From Gracilaria vermiculophylla (lineage: Eukaryota > Rhodophyta > Florideophyceae > Gracilariales > Gracilariaceae), in NCBI GenBank assembly GCA_019155205.2, contig JAHNZQ020003147.1, positions 826,985-848,442 of the forward strand: a DNA stretch of 21,458 nt. Reading direction: 5' to 3'. Below the pieces are notes generated by a model, which was not told where the DNA came from, did not search any database, and saw only the letters and a list, made by a program, of their open reading frames with translations. Shown piece by piece: positions 8,860-17,616 of this stretch; position 1 is the first letter of the stretch, and each line of letters opens with the position of its first letter. The translations under genes and the position numbers were made by a program.

Positions 8860-9291
8860 TTACTCCACAAGGGCGTGGCGGCGCGCTCCGAAGTGAGCAT
8901 CAACACATGCAAGTATTCTTTCGACCAACTCTTGTGAGAGCCAATCCGTAAGGCGCAGCGCCACAGACTGCAGGAGGGAGTTAGCCTCCGAGTGTTCCCG
9001 TCCCTGCAGCTCCTGAGGTGGCGGCTGTAATGCCGTGTGCGTCTCTTCAACCTCCACATCTGCGTTCTCCAGAGATGTCGCGGGGGATTCAGGTTGCCTC
9101 CAATCACGATTTCTCCTAAGGCGCTTCCTGAAACGCTCCACCAAGGAGCCAGGATTCCGAAGGAGACTTTCAGGGTCCCCCAGTGTGGCGGCCATCTCCT
9201 GGGGGGCGCTGCGCGTGCTGCACCCACCGACAGAGTTGGTTGCTTGAGGATCCTGTAAGGGGGCTTCAATTGGATGTTTTGAGGGGTCCAT
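8860..9291 (-). CDS. Intact 143-codon ORF between two LTRs; unknown protein, possibly the start of a diverged gag
   Basis: The ORF starts at an ATG (9291-9289), ends at a TAA (8862-8860) and has no internal stop, unlike everything else in the element region. The protein is hydrophilic: Pro-rich at the N-terminus, a basic patch (V-E-R-F-R-K-R-L-R-R-N-R), an acidic stretch (E-N-A-D-V-E-V-E-E-T-H) and a helical-looking C-terminus (L-T-D-W-L-S-Q-E-L-V-E-R-I-L). It lies downstream of LTR copy B on the same strand, where gag would start, and ends 30 bases before LTR copy A. A different frame (9323-8802) is also open here, so coding status is uncertain. I recognise no domain. Confidence 0.4.
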   Translation of the reverse strand: MDPSKHPIEAPLQDPQATNSVGGCSTRSAPQEMAATLGDPESLLRNPGSLVERFRKRLRRNRDWRQPESPATSLENADVEVEETHTALQPPPQELQGREHSEANSLLQSVALRLTDWLSQELVERILACVDAHFGARRHALVE

Positions 9292-9428
9292 GGAGGAGTA
9301 GGTTGGGGGTGATTTTCGTCCACTTCCGAATCACCTTAAGGAATAATTCCACTGTTGGGGTTCAGTCATTGCAAACTGGGATCACGGTTCTGCTGCGACT
9401 TTTGCAAATCCTTTAGGAAGCTGACCTT

Positions 9429-9444
9429 CTAAGTCGGGAGACCA
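9429..9444 (-). other. Candidate tRNA primer binding site after LTR copy B
   Basis: Two bases past the 3' end of LTR copy B the - strand reads TGGTCTCCCGACTTAG. A primer binding site begins with TGG, pairing with the CCA end of a tRNA, at this distance. I could not match it to a particular tRNA. Confidence 0.3.
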
Positions 9445-9446
9445 GT

Positions 9447-9996
9447 TGTGGTACTCTCAGTTCTTCTTTCGAGCTAGTAGAGCGCAACGTCCGTTACGAG
9501 TTTTTGTTGACTCCAACGGTGCGTGGTAATAAAGGTGGTCTCCGGTATCCGCTGTTGCGAGCCGGGGGAATTCTTAAAGGGGATCCGCAAACACCAATCG
9601 GAGGAGGATGTTCACTGGGCGGACAATGCTCCTACAGGCGCTGCTATGATGCGACCTGGGGATCGGTGGCTTAAAAACCTGAGGATCATCGACGAGAGTC
9701 TCCAACCGGAAAACTTTATGAAGACTCAAGAGTGTTTGTCTTTACAACCCCAGAGGTGGAGCTCAACTGGCAGATTAAGTATCAAGCCGCGAGCACGCCT
9801 CGGCAGGTCTCATTACTGTAGTACCGCCATAAATTAACTAAAATAAATATAAATTCTACCGTCCCTTAAGGATAATGTAGCGCACGCGGGCAGAACTATG
9901 CACCAAGTGGCTCAGTAAATAAAATACGAGCCTTCCTTAGTAATATCACACCAAAAAGCCAGACCACAATACTTCTTCAGGAGTCACTGTACTACA
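9447..9996 (-). repeat. LTR copy B (550 bp), the most diverged copy
   Basis: On the - strand it starts TGTAGTACAGTG at 9996 and ends ACCACA at 9447. The centre matches the other copies closely (for example 9540-9600 against 8368-8428). The promoter end has drifted further: the TATA region reads GTGTGATATT and the palindrome has become CCAAGTGG. It is therefore probably older than copies A and C. Its outer flank abuts the decayed pogo-like transposase. Confidence 0.82.
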
Positions 9997-10274
9997 AAGA
10001 TGCCTGAAACGGCGTGGCTTTCCAGGAAGTGCGATGAGCGGATCGGTTTTCCTGTAGCGTTTGCTCGATTTGACAAGCCTCTTGCGTCGGACAATATTCG
10101 CAATGAACGATCTCTTTGATTTTCGAGTAGAATTCATGACCGCTTATCCGTATCGTCATCGTGATTTTTCCACTAGTTTCAACTGACAATAGTGCTGTTC
10201 CGTTGAGTCTGCATCGTAGGTTCTCGAAGAACTAGAGCTCTATCGGTCACATGACTGTATTAATGGAGTGTTGT

Positions 10275-11469
10275 TTAGAAGAAAGGCAGGTAATAGATTT
10301 GAAGCCTATGAAACCCCCAATCGATCTTAAACGCAATGTTCGCATTGCTGTACAGATCCGTTTGAACAAGTATGCCTTTGATTTCCCTCATCGTCTCTTT
10401 GTACGTCTTGTTTATGGACGCATCGCATGGTTGCAGTAAGTGAGAGGTATTCGTGGGTAGTTGTACGACAAGAATATTGGTCTCTCGGCAAAACATGATC
10501 CCTTTGTCTTCCTTCCTGGAGCTGTGCCGATCCAGCAATAAGAAAACTGGCAGGTCAAACGGTACTGTCTTTCGCACGAAACCTTTGAAATGCTGAACGG
10601 GTTTTGGCATCAGCTTCATTGTCATGGACCCTTTCGCAGTAGTGAAGATATTGTGTGTTCGGGTATCCAATCTACATAAGTCATGCAATGCGGCTTTGGC
10701 GGGGGCTTTGGTTTGCTCGCGGCATCGATTGGCCTTTTTCGTCGCGGCATTTCCTTCTTCCCAGCGGCTACAAAGAACGGAGTTGCAATCAAACCAGGGG
10801 CGGATGCATCTGTCCCTGCAAGAACATGAGCTTCATCATCTTTTGTATAATGATCCATTACCCACAAATTTGTGCATACACTAGTGAAAACCCCCACTCG
10901 TTTTCCACATGTTGCGTTTACGGCCGTTTCGTCCAAATATTATACTCGGTGGGTTCGTCGAACATAGCGGGATGTTTTGCTTTTAACGCGTTCAGATGTT
11001 TGACTAACGTACGGACATGATCCATGGTCTTCCCCAGAAAGTACTTATGGTTATGATTTTCTGCTTTTCGTACTTTAACTTCACGATTACGTTTGCGAAA
11101 AGAACAAACTGTCTCCCCGCCATAGAACCTGTTTTTGTAAAATTTGCACCGATCACTCGCTATAACATGCATGTAATATCCAATATGGTTAGATTTCAAC
11201 GCAATTTATCTTTCTCTAGCATGTTCTGTTCGTTTTTCAATCATTTTTTGTTCAGTTAGGTGAAGGACTGCAGGTCGTCCAGGGTGGTACAGGATAGGAT
11301 TCAAGATCCTGTAAAGCCATTTATTGTTACTTGTCTTCCATGCTCTGCGGAGCAGATAAACAATGGATGTTGATAAACCACGAGTGGTTGCTACTTCTCT
11401 TTCTTTTGTTTGAACTATCGCTTCTGATTTCAAAGCGGTAGAAGAACTATCTGATAACAGGTGTTCCTC
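10275..11469 (-). pseudogene. Pogo/Tigger-like transposase (DDE_1 superfamily), frameshifted
   Basis: Read on the - strand in three successive frames. An N-terminal helix-turn-helix-like part ends in P-G-R-P-A-V-L-H-L-T-E-Q (about 11290-11250). Then come L-D-E-T-A-V-N (about 10935), L-L-L-D-R-H-S-S (10541-10518) and L-Q-P-C-D-A-S-I-N. These three Asp match the catalytic triad of the pogo branch of Tc1/mariner, with 35 residues between the second and third (DD35D). Breaks are a TAA at 11208-11206 and frameshifts near 10930 and near 10640-10690. Terminal inverted repeats and a TA duplication were not found by eye. A short frame at 10189-9992 with C-E-Y-C may be the transposase tail cut by LTR copy B. 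It is dead as it stands. Confidence 0.82.
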
Positions 11470-12291
11470 TCTCTTAGCGAAGGCCAAAAACTTTGTCTGC
11501 CATTTTCTAATCATTTTGAAAATCAATTTGTCTTCTGTTATTCTTGTGGCAAGGAGTAGATTGCGATGGGATTTGCTAGTCAGCAAACACCAAAACAAAA
11601 CGTGATCTACATATTTCTTGGCTGCTGTGGCACAACCGTAACGAACTACTTTTTTATTTAGATAAGAACGCACTGGATGTAGGGGAGGGACATGCTTCGT
11701 TGCGAACTGGGCGAGCGTTACTTCTGCTGTTCTTGCATCTCTTGCCCCGCATTCTGCTTGACTCCTCAAGACACTCTTGGTCTGTCTCTTCTATTTCATT
11801 TGCGCTCTGACGTCCGCAACATCCACCGGCACGGCCAGTTGCTGTTCTAGTGGCAGCTTCAGTCCAGAGTTTTGTAGCCTGTCGGCGCGCTCATTTTGCG
11901 CTGTATCGCAGTGGCTTGGAACCCAGATAACATACACTTCGCATTGTTTGCCTAGTGCGTGAAGCTTGGAAGCTATACGCTGCACTCCGATGCAATGAGA
12001 ATGAAGGTTCCATTGCAGCTCTTAGACGATTGGGTACGAGTCTGTGAAGATTTTTAGGACCTTGATTTCTTCGCTGAATTTATCCAAGGCTGCATCCATT
12101 GCCCGCATCTATGCTGTGTAGGAGCAGACATTGATACCAGCAGGCACCACATCTTTTTCCGTTATAAGTGAATCTTTTCGCCATATTTCATATGGACCTG
12201 ATCCAATACTACTCTGTAGAAGAAATTGAATTTCTAAAGAATATTCGTCTGAATCAATGGCAACGGTTTTGTTCTCCATCTTGCACGCCAT
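11470..12291 (-). pseudogene. LINE (non-LTR retrotransposon) RNase H and C-terminal tail
   Basis: One - strand frame carries an RNase H remnant: I-K-V-L-K-I-F-T-D-S-Y near 12060, and V-I-W-V-P-S-H-C-D-T-A-Q-N-E-R-A-D-R-L near 11920, equivalent to the H-C-G-I-x-G-N-E-x-A-D signature. It is followed by V-P-V-D-V-A-D-V-R-A and a tail with V-R-S-Y-L-N-K-K and Y-V-D-H-V-L-F-W-C, typical of the region after RNase H in Jockey/I-type LINEs. Nonsense codons lie at 12111-12109 (TAG, at or next to the expected catalytic Glu), 12024-12022 (TAA) and 11793-11791 (TAG), again with no frameshift. Reverse transcriptase and endonuclease are absent. Confidence 0.75.
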
Positions 12292-12294
12292 TTT

Positions 12295-12519
12295 TTAACT
12301 GTCGTCGCAGTGGACCCACATGGTCAGTTTAGTTCCCTGTCTCCTACAGAATTCGTTAACCCATGGGTCGTTTGGTGCTGCGCTAGAAATGTAGTTAACA
12401 GTTCCTGCGAACCATCCATCGTCCCAGCAGAAAGCTACTCTCTTCGACCAATCAGCTGCGTTTCCATCATCCTTCACAACAGAATCGTCGCACGATATGC
12501 CCCAGTCTCTCTTAGGCAA
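12295..12519 (-). pseudogene. Fragment in frame with the LINE remnant, possibly Tudor/Agenet-like
   Basis: The same - frame upstream of a TAA (12297-12295) encodes W-S-K-R-V-A-F-C-W-D-D-G-W-F-A-G-T-V, then W-V-H-C-D-D-S. A Trp-x-Asp-Gly-Trp-x-x-Gly-x-Val strand pattern followed by an acidic turn is reminiscent of Tudor or Agenet folds, but the match is short and I would not insist on it. The frame is closed upstream by a TAA at 12525-12523. It may be a captured domain of the LINE polyprotein or unrelated sequence. Confidence 0.3.
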
Positions 12520-12655
12520 GCTTTAGATCATCAAGGTTATTGCTACGCTCGCTACTTCATGCTGCTGTTTGAGAAGCTTTAAAGCACAAACTCGTGCAAC
12601 TTTGCTCTGCTCTAGTTAGGCCCTGTTTTTCTTTAGGCAAGCTGTCTGCTGCCGC

Positions 12656-12832
12656 ATGGACTGGTATTTTGCAAAAGTTCCGAATATGGTATTGGAAGTG
12701 CCTGTAGGACCGCTGAGAATCGAAAAGAAGGTGGCCACCTTGTTAACTACAACCTATGGACTGTTGAAAACTAAGGAATGTGTGGCTCTGACGATTTGTA
12801 TAATTTCGCCTTTTGTAAAATTGCCCTCTTGA
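12656..12832 (+). CDS. Small ORF (58 codons), doubtful
   Basis: An ATG-to-TGA frame upstream of the PLP enzyme gene encodes M-D-W-Y-F-A-K-V-P-N, then a partly hydrophobic stretch. There is no recognisable domain. It could be a decayed element scrap or 5' leader sequence. The rest of 12520-12940 holds no other supported gene and presumably includes the promoter of the enzyme gene. Confidence 0.15.
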   Translation: MDWYFAKVPNMVLEVPVGPLRIEKKVATLLTTTYGLLKTKECVALTICIISPFVKLPS

Positions 12833-12940
12833 GAGGGTTACACGCTCGAGAGCTTTTGAGGTAAAAGTACTATACGGCTCTCCAACGGCAATTATCTCCG
12901 ACTATCACATTGTAATTAAAATCTCAACATCAACCTCAAC

Positions 12941-12955
12941 ATGGACGTGGCATAA
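12941..12955 (+). promoter_or_regulatory. Minimal upstream ORF (M-D-V-A-stop) just before the PLP enzyme start
   Basis: ATG GAC GTG GCA TAA ends five bases before the ATG at 12961. If transcription starts upstream of it, ribosomes would have to leak past it or reinitiate, lowering or conditioning expression. Whether it lies in the mRNA is unknown. Confidence 0.35.
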
Positions 12956-12960
12956 GAGCG

Positions 12961-14322
12961 ATGGCGTCGGTAGCTTCAATTATGTACGGACATCGAGATT
13001 TTGAGACCCACGATTTATTTCTGACTCGAAGGAATCAGTCTAACATTAGTGCTCAGAGCGCACCAACTGAGAAAAAACGAGTAAGAGCCAAGGTACGTTT
13101 CATCTCAAAGCATACCGATCTGCAATTCGTCAGCCATCCTTGGGGGTCGTCACTCGGAATTCACTGGTCGACGCAATGTAAGAATGGTTCAATCTTTCTT
13201 GATCGTCCGAGGCAATCGTGTGGTCGTATTCCAAAAATGTGTGATGGAGTCAATGCCAGTAATCCTCAGCAGTTTATGTATCAAAGAACCACAACTTCAA
13301 CACCAATCACCTCAATCCGATTCAGAAACCGAACCATCTTCATAAAGCGGGATGATCTCCTGCAATTTGCAAATGTAACGGGAAGCAAGCTGCGAAAATT
13401 TCATTCCCTCTTCCTCGATGATACGATACAAAAGTATGACTACATTGTTTCATATGGTGGCGCACAGTCTAATGCAATGCTGGCCTTAGCGTACTTGAGC
13501 AAGCACTTCGGAAAACGTTTTTTGTACATCACAAGGCCCACCCCTCAAAGATTAAGTGTTTCCAGGGGAAACTTGCGGGAGGCCATGGAAGTTGGTATGG
13601 AACACGTACAAGTTGGTCTGGAAACCTTCCAGGATGGCTTCACAGATAGGAGACCGCGGGAGATCGCACGGGTGGCGTTGGATTTGCTCAAAGATTTGGG
13701 ATACTGTATTTCTCCTGAGAATCATCTTTTCATTCCTCAGGGAGGAGCGTGGACTGGAGCTGAATACGGTATTCGTTGTCTGGCACAGGAGCTACATGGT
13801 CAAATACAAGAACTTCGTGCAAATGGCCATCTCGCGCTAAAGAAGCCGATCTTGTTCTTGTCTGCAGGAACCGGAACGACTGCGTTTTATCTCCAGAAGT
13901 ATTTACAAACCCATGCAAAGGTAGTGGCAGTGCCAGTCTCAGGAGATGAACGATATTTGGTTAAACAAATCAGATGGCTTGATTCATATGATCGTACATC
14001 CGCAGATGTCATGAAGACTACAGTTTTTCCTGATATTTTGCGACCTCGCCTAAGATCAACGTTTGGAGATATAAGACCAGAGAAGCTTGCGATGTGGAAA
14101 GAGCTTTCTCGCGCCACAGGCGGGGCTTTTGAATTTGATCTCGTTTATGCTCCAAAAACATGGGAAGAAGTGATGCTTGCGATACAAGAAGGGAGAATGG
14201 CTGCCGGAGGCGAGGACTTGATATATTATCACTCAGGGGGTACAGAAGGAAATTCTTCAATGCTTGGTAAGAAAATCCAGATCCAGGTGCTCTCCAAGGT
14301 CCCGATGACAATTGAACACTAA
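12961..14322 (+). CDS. PLP-dependent enzyme, D-cysteine desulfhydrase / ACC deaminase family
   Basis: The 453-residue protein belongs to the fold-type II PLP family that includes D-cysteine desulfhydrase (D-cysteine to pyruvate, H2S and ammonia) and ACC deaminase. Residues 130-146 read K-R-D-D-L-L ... G-S-K-L-R-K, with Lys143 the probable Schiff-base lysine. Residues 164-171 read S-Y-G-G-A-Q-S-N, the substrate carboxylate loop. F-I-P-Q-G-G-A-W-T-G-A-E-Y-G and a glycine-rich S-A-G-T-G-T-T follow, and H-S-G-G-T lies near residue 424. About 105 residues precede the conserved domain, far longer than in bacterial members: a possible targeting or extra segment, Ser/Thr/Arg-rich. The start is the first in-frame ATG but is not certain. 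Exact substrate cannot be told from sequence. It converges on lepA with 84 bases between stops. Confidence 0.85.
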   Translation: MASVASIMYGHRDFETHDLFLTRRNQSNISAQSAPTEKKRVRAKVRFISKHTDLQFVSHPWGSSLGIHWSTQCKNGSIFLDRPRQSCGRIPKMCDGVNASNPQQFMYQRTTTSTPITSIRFRNRTIFIKRDDLLQFANVTGSKLRKFHSLFLDDTIQKYDYIVSYGGAQSNAMLALAYLSKHFGKRFLYITRPTPQRLSVSRGNLREAMEVGMEHVQVGLETFQDGFTDRRPREIARVALDLLKDLGYCISPENHLFIPQGGAWTGAEYGIRCLAQELHGQIQELRANGHLALKKPILFLSAGTGTTAFYLQKYLQTHAKVVAVPVSGDERYLVKQIRWLDSYDRTSADVMKTTVFPDILRPRLRSTFGDIRPEKLAMWKELSRATGGAFEFDLVYAPKTWEEVMLAIQEGRMAAGGEDLIYYHSGGTEGNSSMLGKKIQIQVLSKVPMTIEH

Positions 14323-14406
14323 CAAAGTATCCAATCCATCTTTTATCTCAAATGAGTGTAGACAGATTTTATCGAGCCGGACTACAGTGAACCAAAGACT
14401 ATCGTT

Positions 14407-16742
14407 TCAAGTGCCATCGTTGATCGACAACATGGCTTTGAAAGCTTCTTGTGGGACACTCACTTTTCCGACTGATTTCATTCTCTTCTTACCAGCAGCT
14501 TGCTTTTGTATCAGTTTCTTCTTTCTCGAAATATCTCCTCCATAGCATCTGTTGTACGATGAGTATGAAAACAATGGGTATTAGAGACTGAAAAAATTTC
14601 GGCACGTTAAGCGGATCACAAGATGGCGTAAACTTACTTGGCAGTAACATCTGCGGGCCGAGAAAAAACGAAGGAGTAGAATATGTTAGTGGGAATAAAT
14701 TTGGTTGGAAAGCTCTGAAGAGCAAGTTGCAATTAACTTCAACCTACCTTTCCGCAAAGCACTCAATTGTTGACTGGCGACAACTTTCGCACCGATTTTG
14801 GCTTGAATAGGAATTTTGAACTGGGCCCTGGGTACGATTTCTTTGAGTTTGGTGACGAGTGCTTTCCCCACAGTGTGAGCTTTCTCACGATGAACAATGC
14901 AGGATAAAGCGTCCACATCTTCACCGTTTATTGCTACATCCAGTCGGACCAAATCATTTTGTCGATAACCAGTGAAAGTGTACTCCATAGAGGCATATCC
15001 TTTTGTTCTAGATTTCAAGTGATCAAAGAAGTCGTTCACAAGCTCAGCTAGAGGAAGGTCGTAGACTAGCGTTGTCCGGCCTTGTACAAGGTATCTCATA
15101 TCCTTGTACTCTCCTCGCCGGTTCTGAGCCAGCTCCATGAGCTGGTCGCAAAATATATAGTGGTCAGTTGGGCTTGGGTTGCAGTGCTTTCGCATTCGCT
15201 GTTCGTTTCTGTGTTGGGGGTTTCGCTCAAACATACCGTTCCTACGTATTCCTCAGGGGTTATGATTTCCAACTTGCAGTAAGGTTCGGCGATGTACTCG
15301 CGTTTTGTCGCGTCCGGTAAATCGGACGGGTTATCTAGGAAGAATTCTTCTCCTTTAATCGGTTTCACAGCATATACAACGGATGGGGCGGTTGTTATGA
15401 TGTCCAATCCGTATTCTCGCTCAAGTCGTTCCTGGACGACATCCATGTGCAACAATCCAAGAAATCCACATCGAAAACCGAAACCCATAGCAGCAGAGTT
15501 TTCAACCTCAAACTGTAAAGCAGCATCATTTAGTTTTAGCTTCTCCAGTGAATCTTTGAGCTGGTTGTACTGGTCACTGTCGACAGGGAACAAACCCGCG
15601 AAAAGCATTGGCTTGGCTTCTTGATACCCCGGAAGTGGTTCTTCCGCGCTCTTTGCGGACGTCGTAATCGTATCACCCACTCTGGCATCTTCCACAGTTT
15701 TCACTCCAGCAATAAGATAACCAATTTCTCCAGAACCGAGAACATTGACGGGCTGCTGGTCGGGAGTCATAACTCCAATTTCTTCAGCAACGAATTCTTT
15801 ACCGGTGACCATGAACTTAATCTTCTCGCCCTTGCGAATTTGACCATCTACAATCCTGAAATAAACGATAACACCGCGATATGGATCGTAGTAGGAATCA
15901 AATATAAGAGCCCGCAACGGTGAAGCTGAGTTGTCCGGCGGGGGTGGTATGTGCTTTAAGATACCTCCTAGAATCTCATTAATTCCAATGCCTGACTTGG
16001 CAGATGCCTGTATAGCATTTGAGACATCTAGTCCAACAACTTCCTCAATTTCCCGCTTAACGCGCTCAGGTTCCGCCCCGGGTAAGTCAATCTTATTTAA
16101 AACAGGAATAAGTTCAAGGTTTGCATCCAGCGCAAGGTAAACATTGGCCAATGTCTGGGCTTCAACACCTTGGGAGGCATCAACGACAAGCAGGGCGCCT
16201 TCACAAGCTTCCAAAGAGCGCGATACTTCAAACGTGAAATCGACATGGCCCGGTGTATCAATCAAATGAATGACGTAATCTTGACCATCTTCTGGATTCG
16301 TATAATTCATCCTGGCGGCATTGAGTTTGATTGTTATCCCTCGATCTCGCTCAATTTCGTTGCTGTCCATGAACTGCTCCTTCATATCACGGGCACACAC
16401 AGTGCCAGTTATTTCAAGAAGGCGATCTGCAAGGGTGCTTTTCCCGTGGTCAATATGGGCAATAATGCTAATGTTGCGAATTCTTTCAGTTGGAACTCTT
16501 TTATACTGGCTATTAGTTTCAGTAGACGCCTGTTTTTTACCACTCTTTGACGTCTCCAAGATGGCCACTGTAGTGTGATGAGGTACAGAGATTAGGCATT
16601 TTTTCCGTTTTTCATGAGATAGCGTACCTCTTAGTATTGAACTACCTTTCTTCGAACAAATGAAACTGGAAAATGACGATGGTGCAGCTGAATTGAATCC
16701 GCTTCCGCAAAGGCCAACAAAAGAAGTGTGATAGCCTCCCAT
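14407..16742 (-). CDS. lepA: Plastid-type elongation factor 4 (LepA), four exons with a 13-nt microexon
   Basis: LepA is a ribosome-associated GTPase that back-translocates or remodels stalled ribosomes; the nuclear plastid form supports chloroplast translation. Exons are 16742-15237, 15141-14748, 14650-14638 and 14550-bounded last exon at 14548-14407, joining in frame to 684 residues, the family's usual length plus an extension. Visible features: G1 A-H-I-D-H-G-K-S-T (residues 95-103), [25 protein letters not shown], and the LepA-specific C-terminus ending after [11 protein letters not shown] and R-M-K. The first in-frame ATG is 16742 (the frame is open upstream only with non-ATG codons). 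The first ~88 residues are Ser/Lys/Arg-rich, with F near the start, suiting a plastid transit peptide. The sequence favours the plastid over the mitochondrial (GUF1) branch by my reading. A mitochondrial role is the alternative. Confidence 0.93.
14549..14637 (-). other. lepA intron 3 (89 nt)
   Basis: Donor GCCAA|GTAAGT, acceptor GTACAACAG|ATGC. It splits an AAA codon after its second base and leads into the conserved C-terminal exon. Confidence 0.85.
14638..14650 (-). other. lepA microexon (13 nt)
   Basis: The bases ATGTTACTGCCAA lie between a CAG acceptor and a GTAAGTTT donor. Included, they supply D-V-T-A-K between A-L-R-K and C-Y-G-G-D, exactly where LepA proteins have a D-V-x-A-K segment, and keep the frame. 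Without it the last exon cannot join in frame to the residues expected. Confidence 0.85.
14651..14747 (-). other. lepA intron 2 (97 nt)
   Basis: Donor AAAG|GTAGGT, acceptor TTCTCGGCCCGCAG|ATG with a pyrimidine-rich run upstream. It splits a GAT codon after its first base. Confidence 0.85.
15142..15236 (-). other. lepA intron 1 (95 nt, phase 0)
   Basis: On the - strand the donor reads ACG|GTATGT and the acceptor GACCAG|CTC. Removing it joins Y-V-G-T to L-M-E-L-A-Q, which restores the conserved LepA sequence. Confidence 0.9.
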
Positions 16743-17378
16743 AAGCCAAGCTTCGAGAAGACGCAGGGCAAGAAGTTCGATATGTAAGAAAGAATTATGC
16801 AAGAGGGTATTGCCAATCAGATGAGTTTGGTGGCGCAACGGTTTGAATGAATGTGACGGGAAGCTTCAGAACCAAGTTGAACGGAACGAGTTGTGATTCG
16901 AAACCTGTAGAACTGTATCAGCTGAAGAAGAAAAGTCGAAATACGAACTAGTACTTCAAAAACCCAGAAAGACCAAACAAGCGAACTTGGACTCTGCTCG
17001 ATATTCCTGTTTGCCGGCGAAGTTCGAAGAAAACAAAGTCGGCGAGGTCGACGTCCCTTTCTCGGTGATCTTCGTGGCGCAGGGCAGGAATGGGCTACAT
17101 TAGTGTTTGCATTTTGGTTCGCTGTATCCAATAATGATTTGCAAGGCACGTGCCAAGTGTGTTCATCCTGTCTACGCGTCTCAATGCCGAGAGAGAGGCT
17201 GCCAAGTTTTGCGGGTTCTAACTTTATTTTTGCTTTCCAGTTCCATAAGTAAAGGTTCATCTGGTGCATGTGCACTGCATTGATCCGGCGCTGGTGCCAT
17301 GGGTTAACACATTTCTGACTATCGTGCCCAATTCAGCGCGATAGGTAAACCTAGTACTAAATTATCTACGTAGCAGGT

Positions 17379-17446
17379 AAGGTATGAGCTCTCATCGACA
17401 CAGTTCGTAAGGTATGAGCTCTCATCGACACAGTTCGTAAGGTATG
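17379..17446 (+). repeat. 30-bp tandem repeat, two full copies plus a partial third
   Basis: Units 17379-17408 and 17409-17438 are identical, and the first eight bases (AAGGTATG) start a third. Each unit holds GAGCTC and a GTAAGGTATG that resembles a 5' splice site. It lies about 180 bases upstream of the mutL start. Confidence 0.9.
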
Positions 17447-17598
17447 TTTGGCAAAGCTCCGAAATCTGAAACCCACTTGAGGACAAATTCTCTCAGAATT
17501 TGTGAAGTTCATGTTGCGAAGGGCGTTGGAAAGCACTTTAGTAGCCAATTCAATTCAACAGTAATTTCTTCAAGTACATCGTTTCGGAGACGGCGTTC

Positions 17599-17616
17599 AT
17601 GCCAAATAAACCTTGA
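17599..17616 (+). promoter_or_regulatory. Minimal upstream ORF (M-P-N-K-P-stop) before mutL
   Basis: ATG CCA AAT AAA CCT TGA ends three bases before the mutL ATG at 17620. If it is in the mRNA it could reduce initiation at 17620 or shift it to the in-frame ATG at 17761. Confidence 0.3.

Noticed and set aside
12823..12836. CCCTCT-TG-AGAGGG hairpin before the PLP gene
   Set aside because: A six-pair stem with a two-base loop is weak and common by chance; no T-run or binding motif supports a function.
16817..17275. 152-codon - strand ORF between lepA and mutL
   Set aside because: Its first codon is GTG, it overlaps the lepA leader, and it has no recognisable domain.
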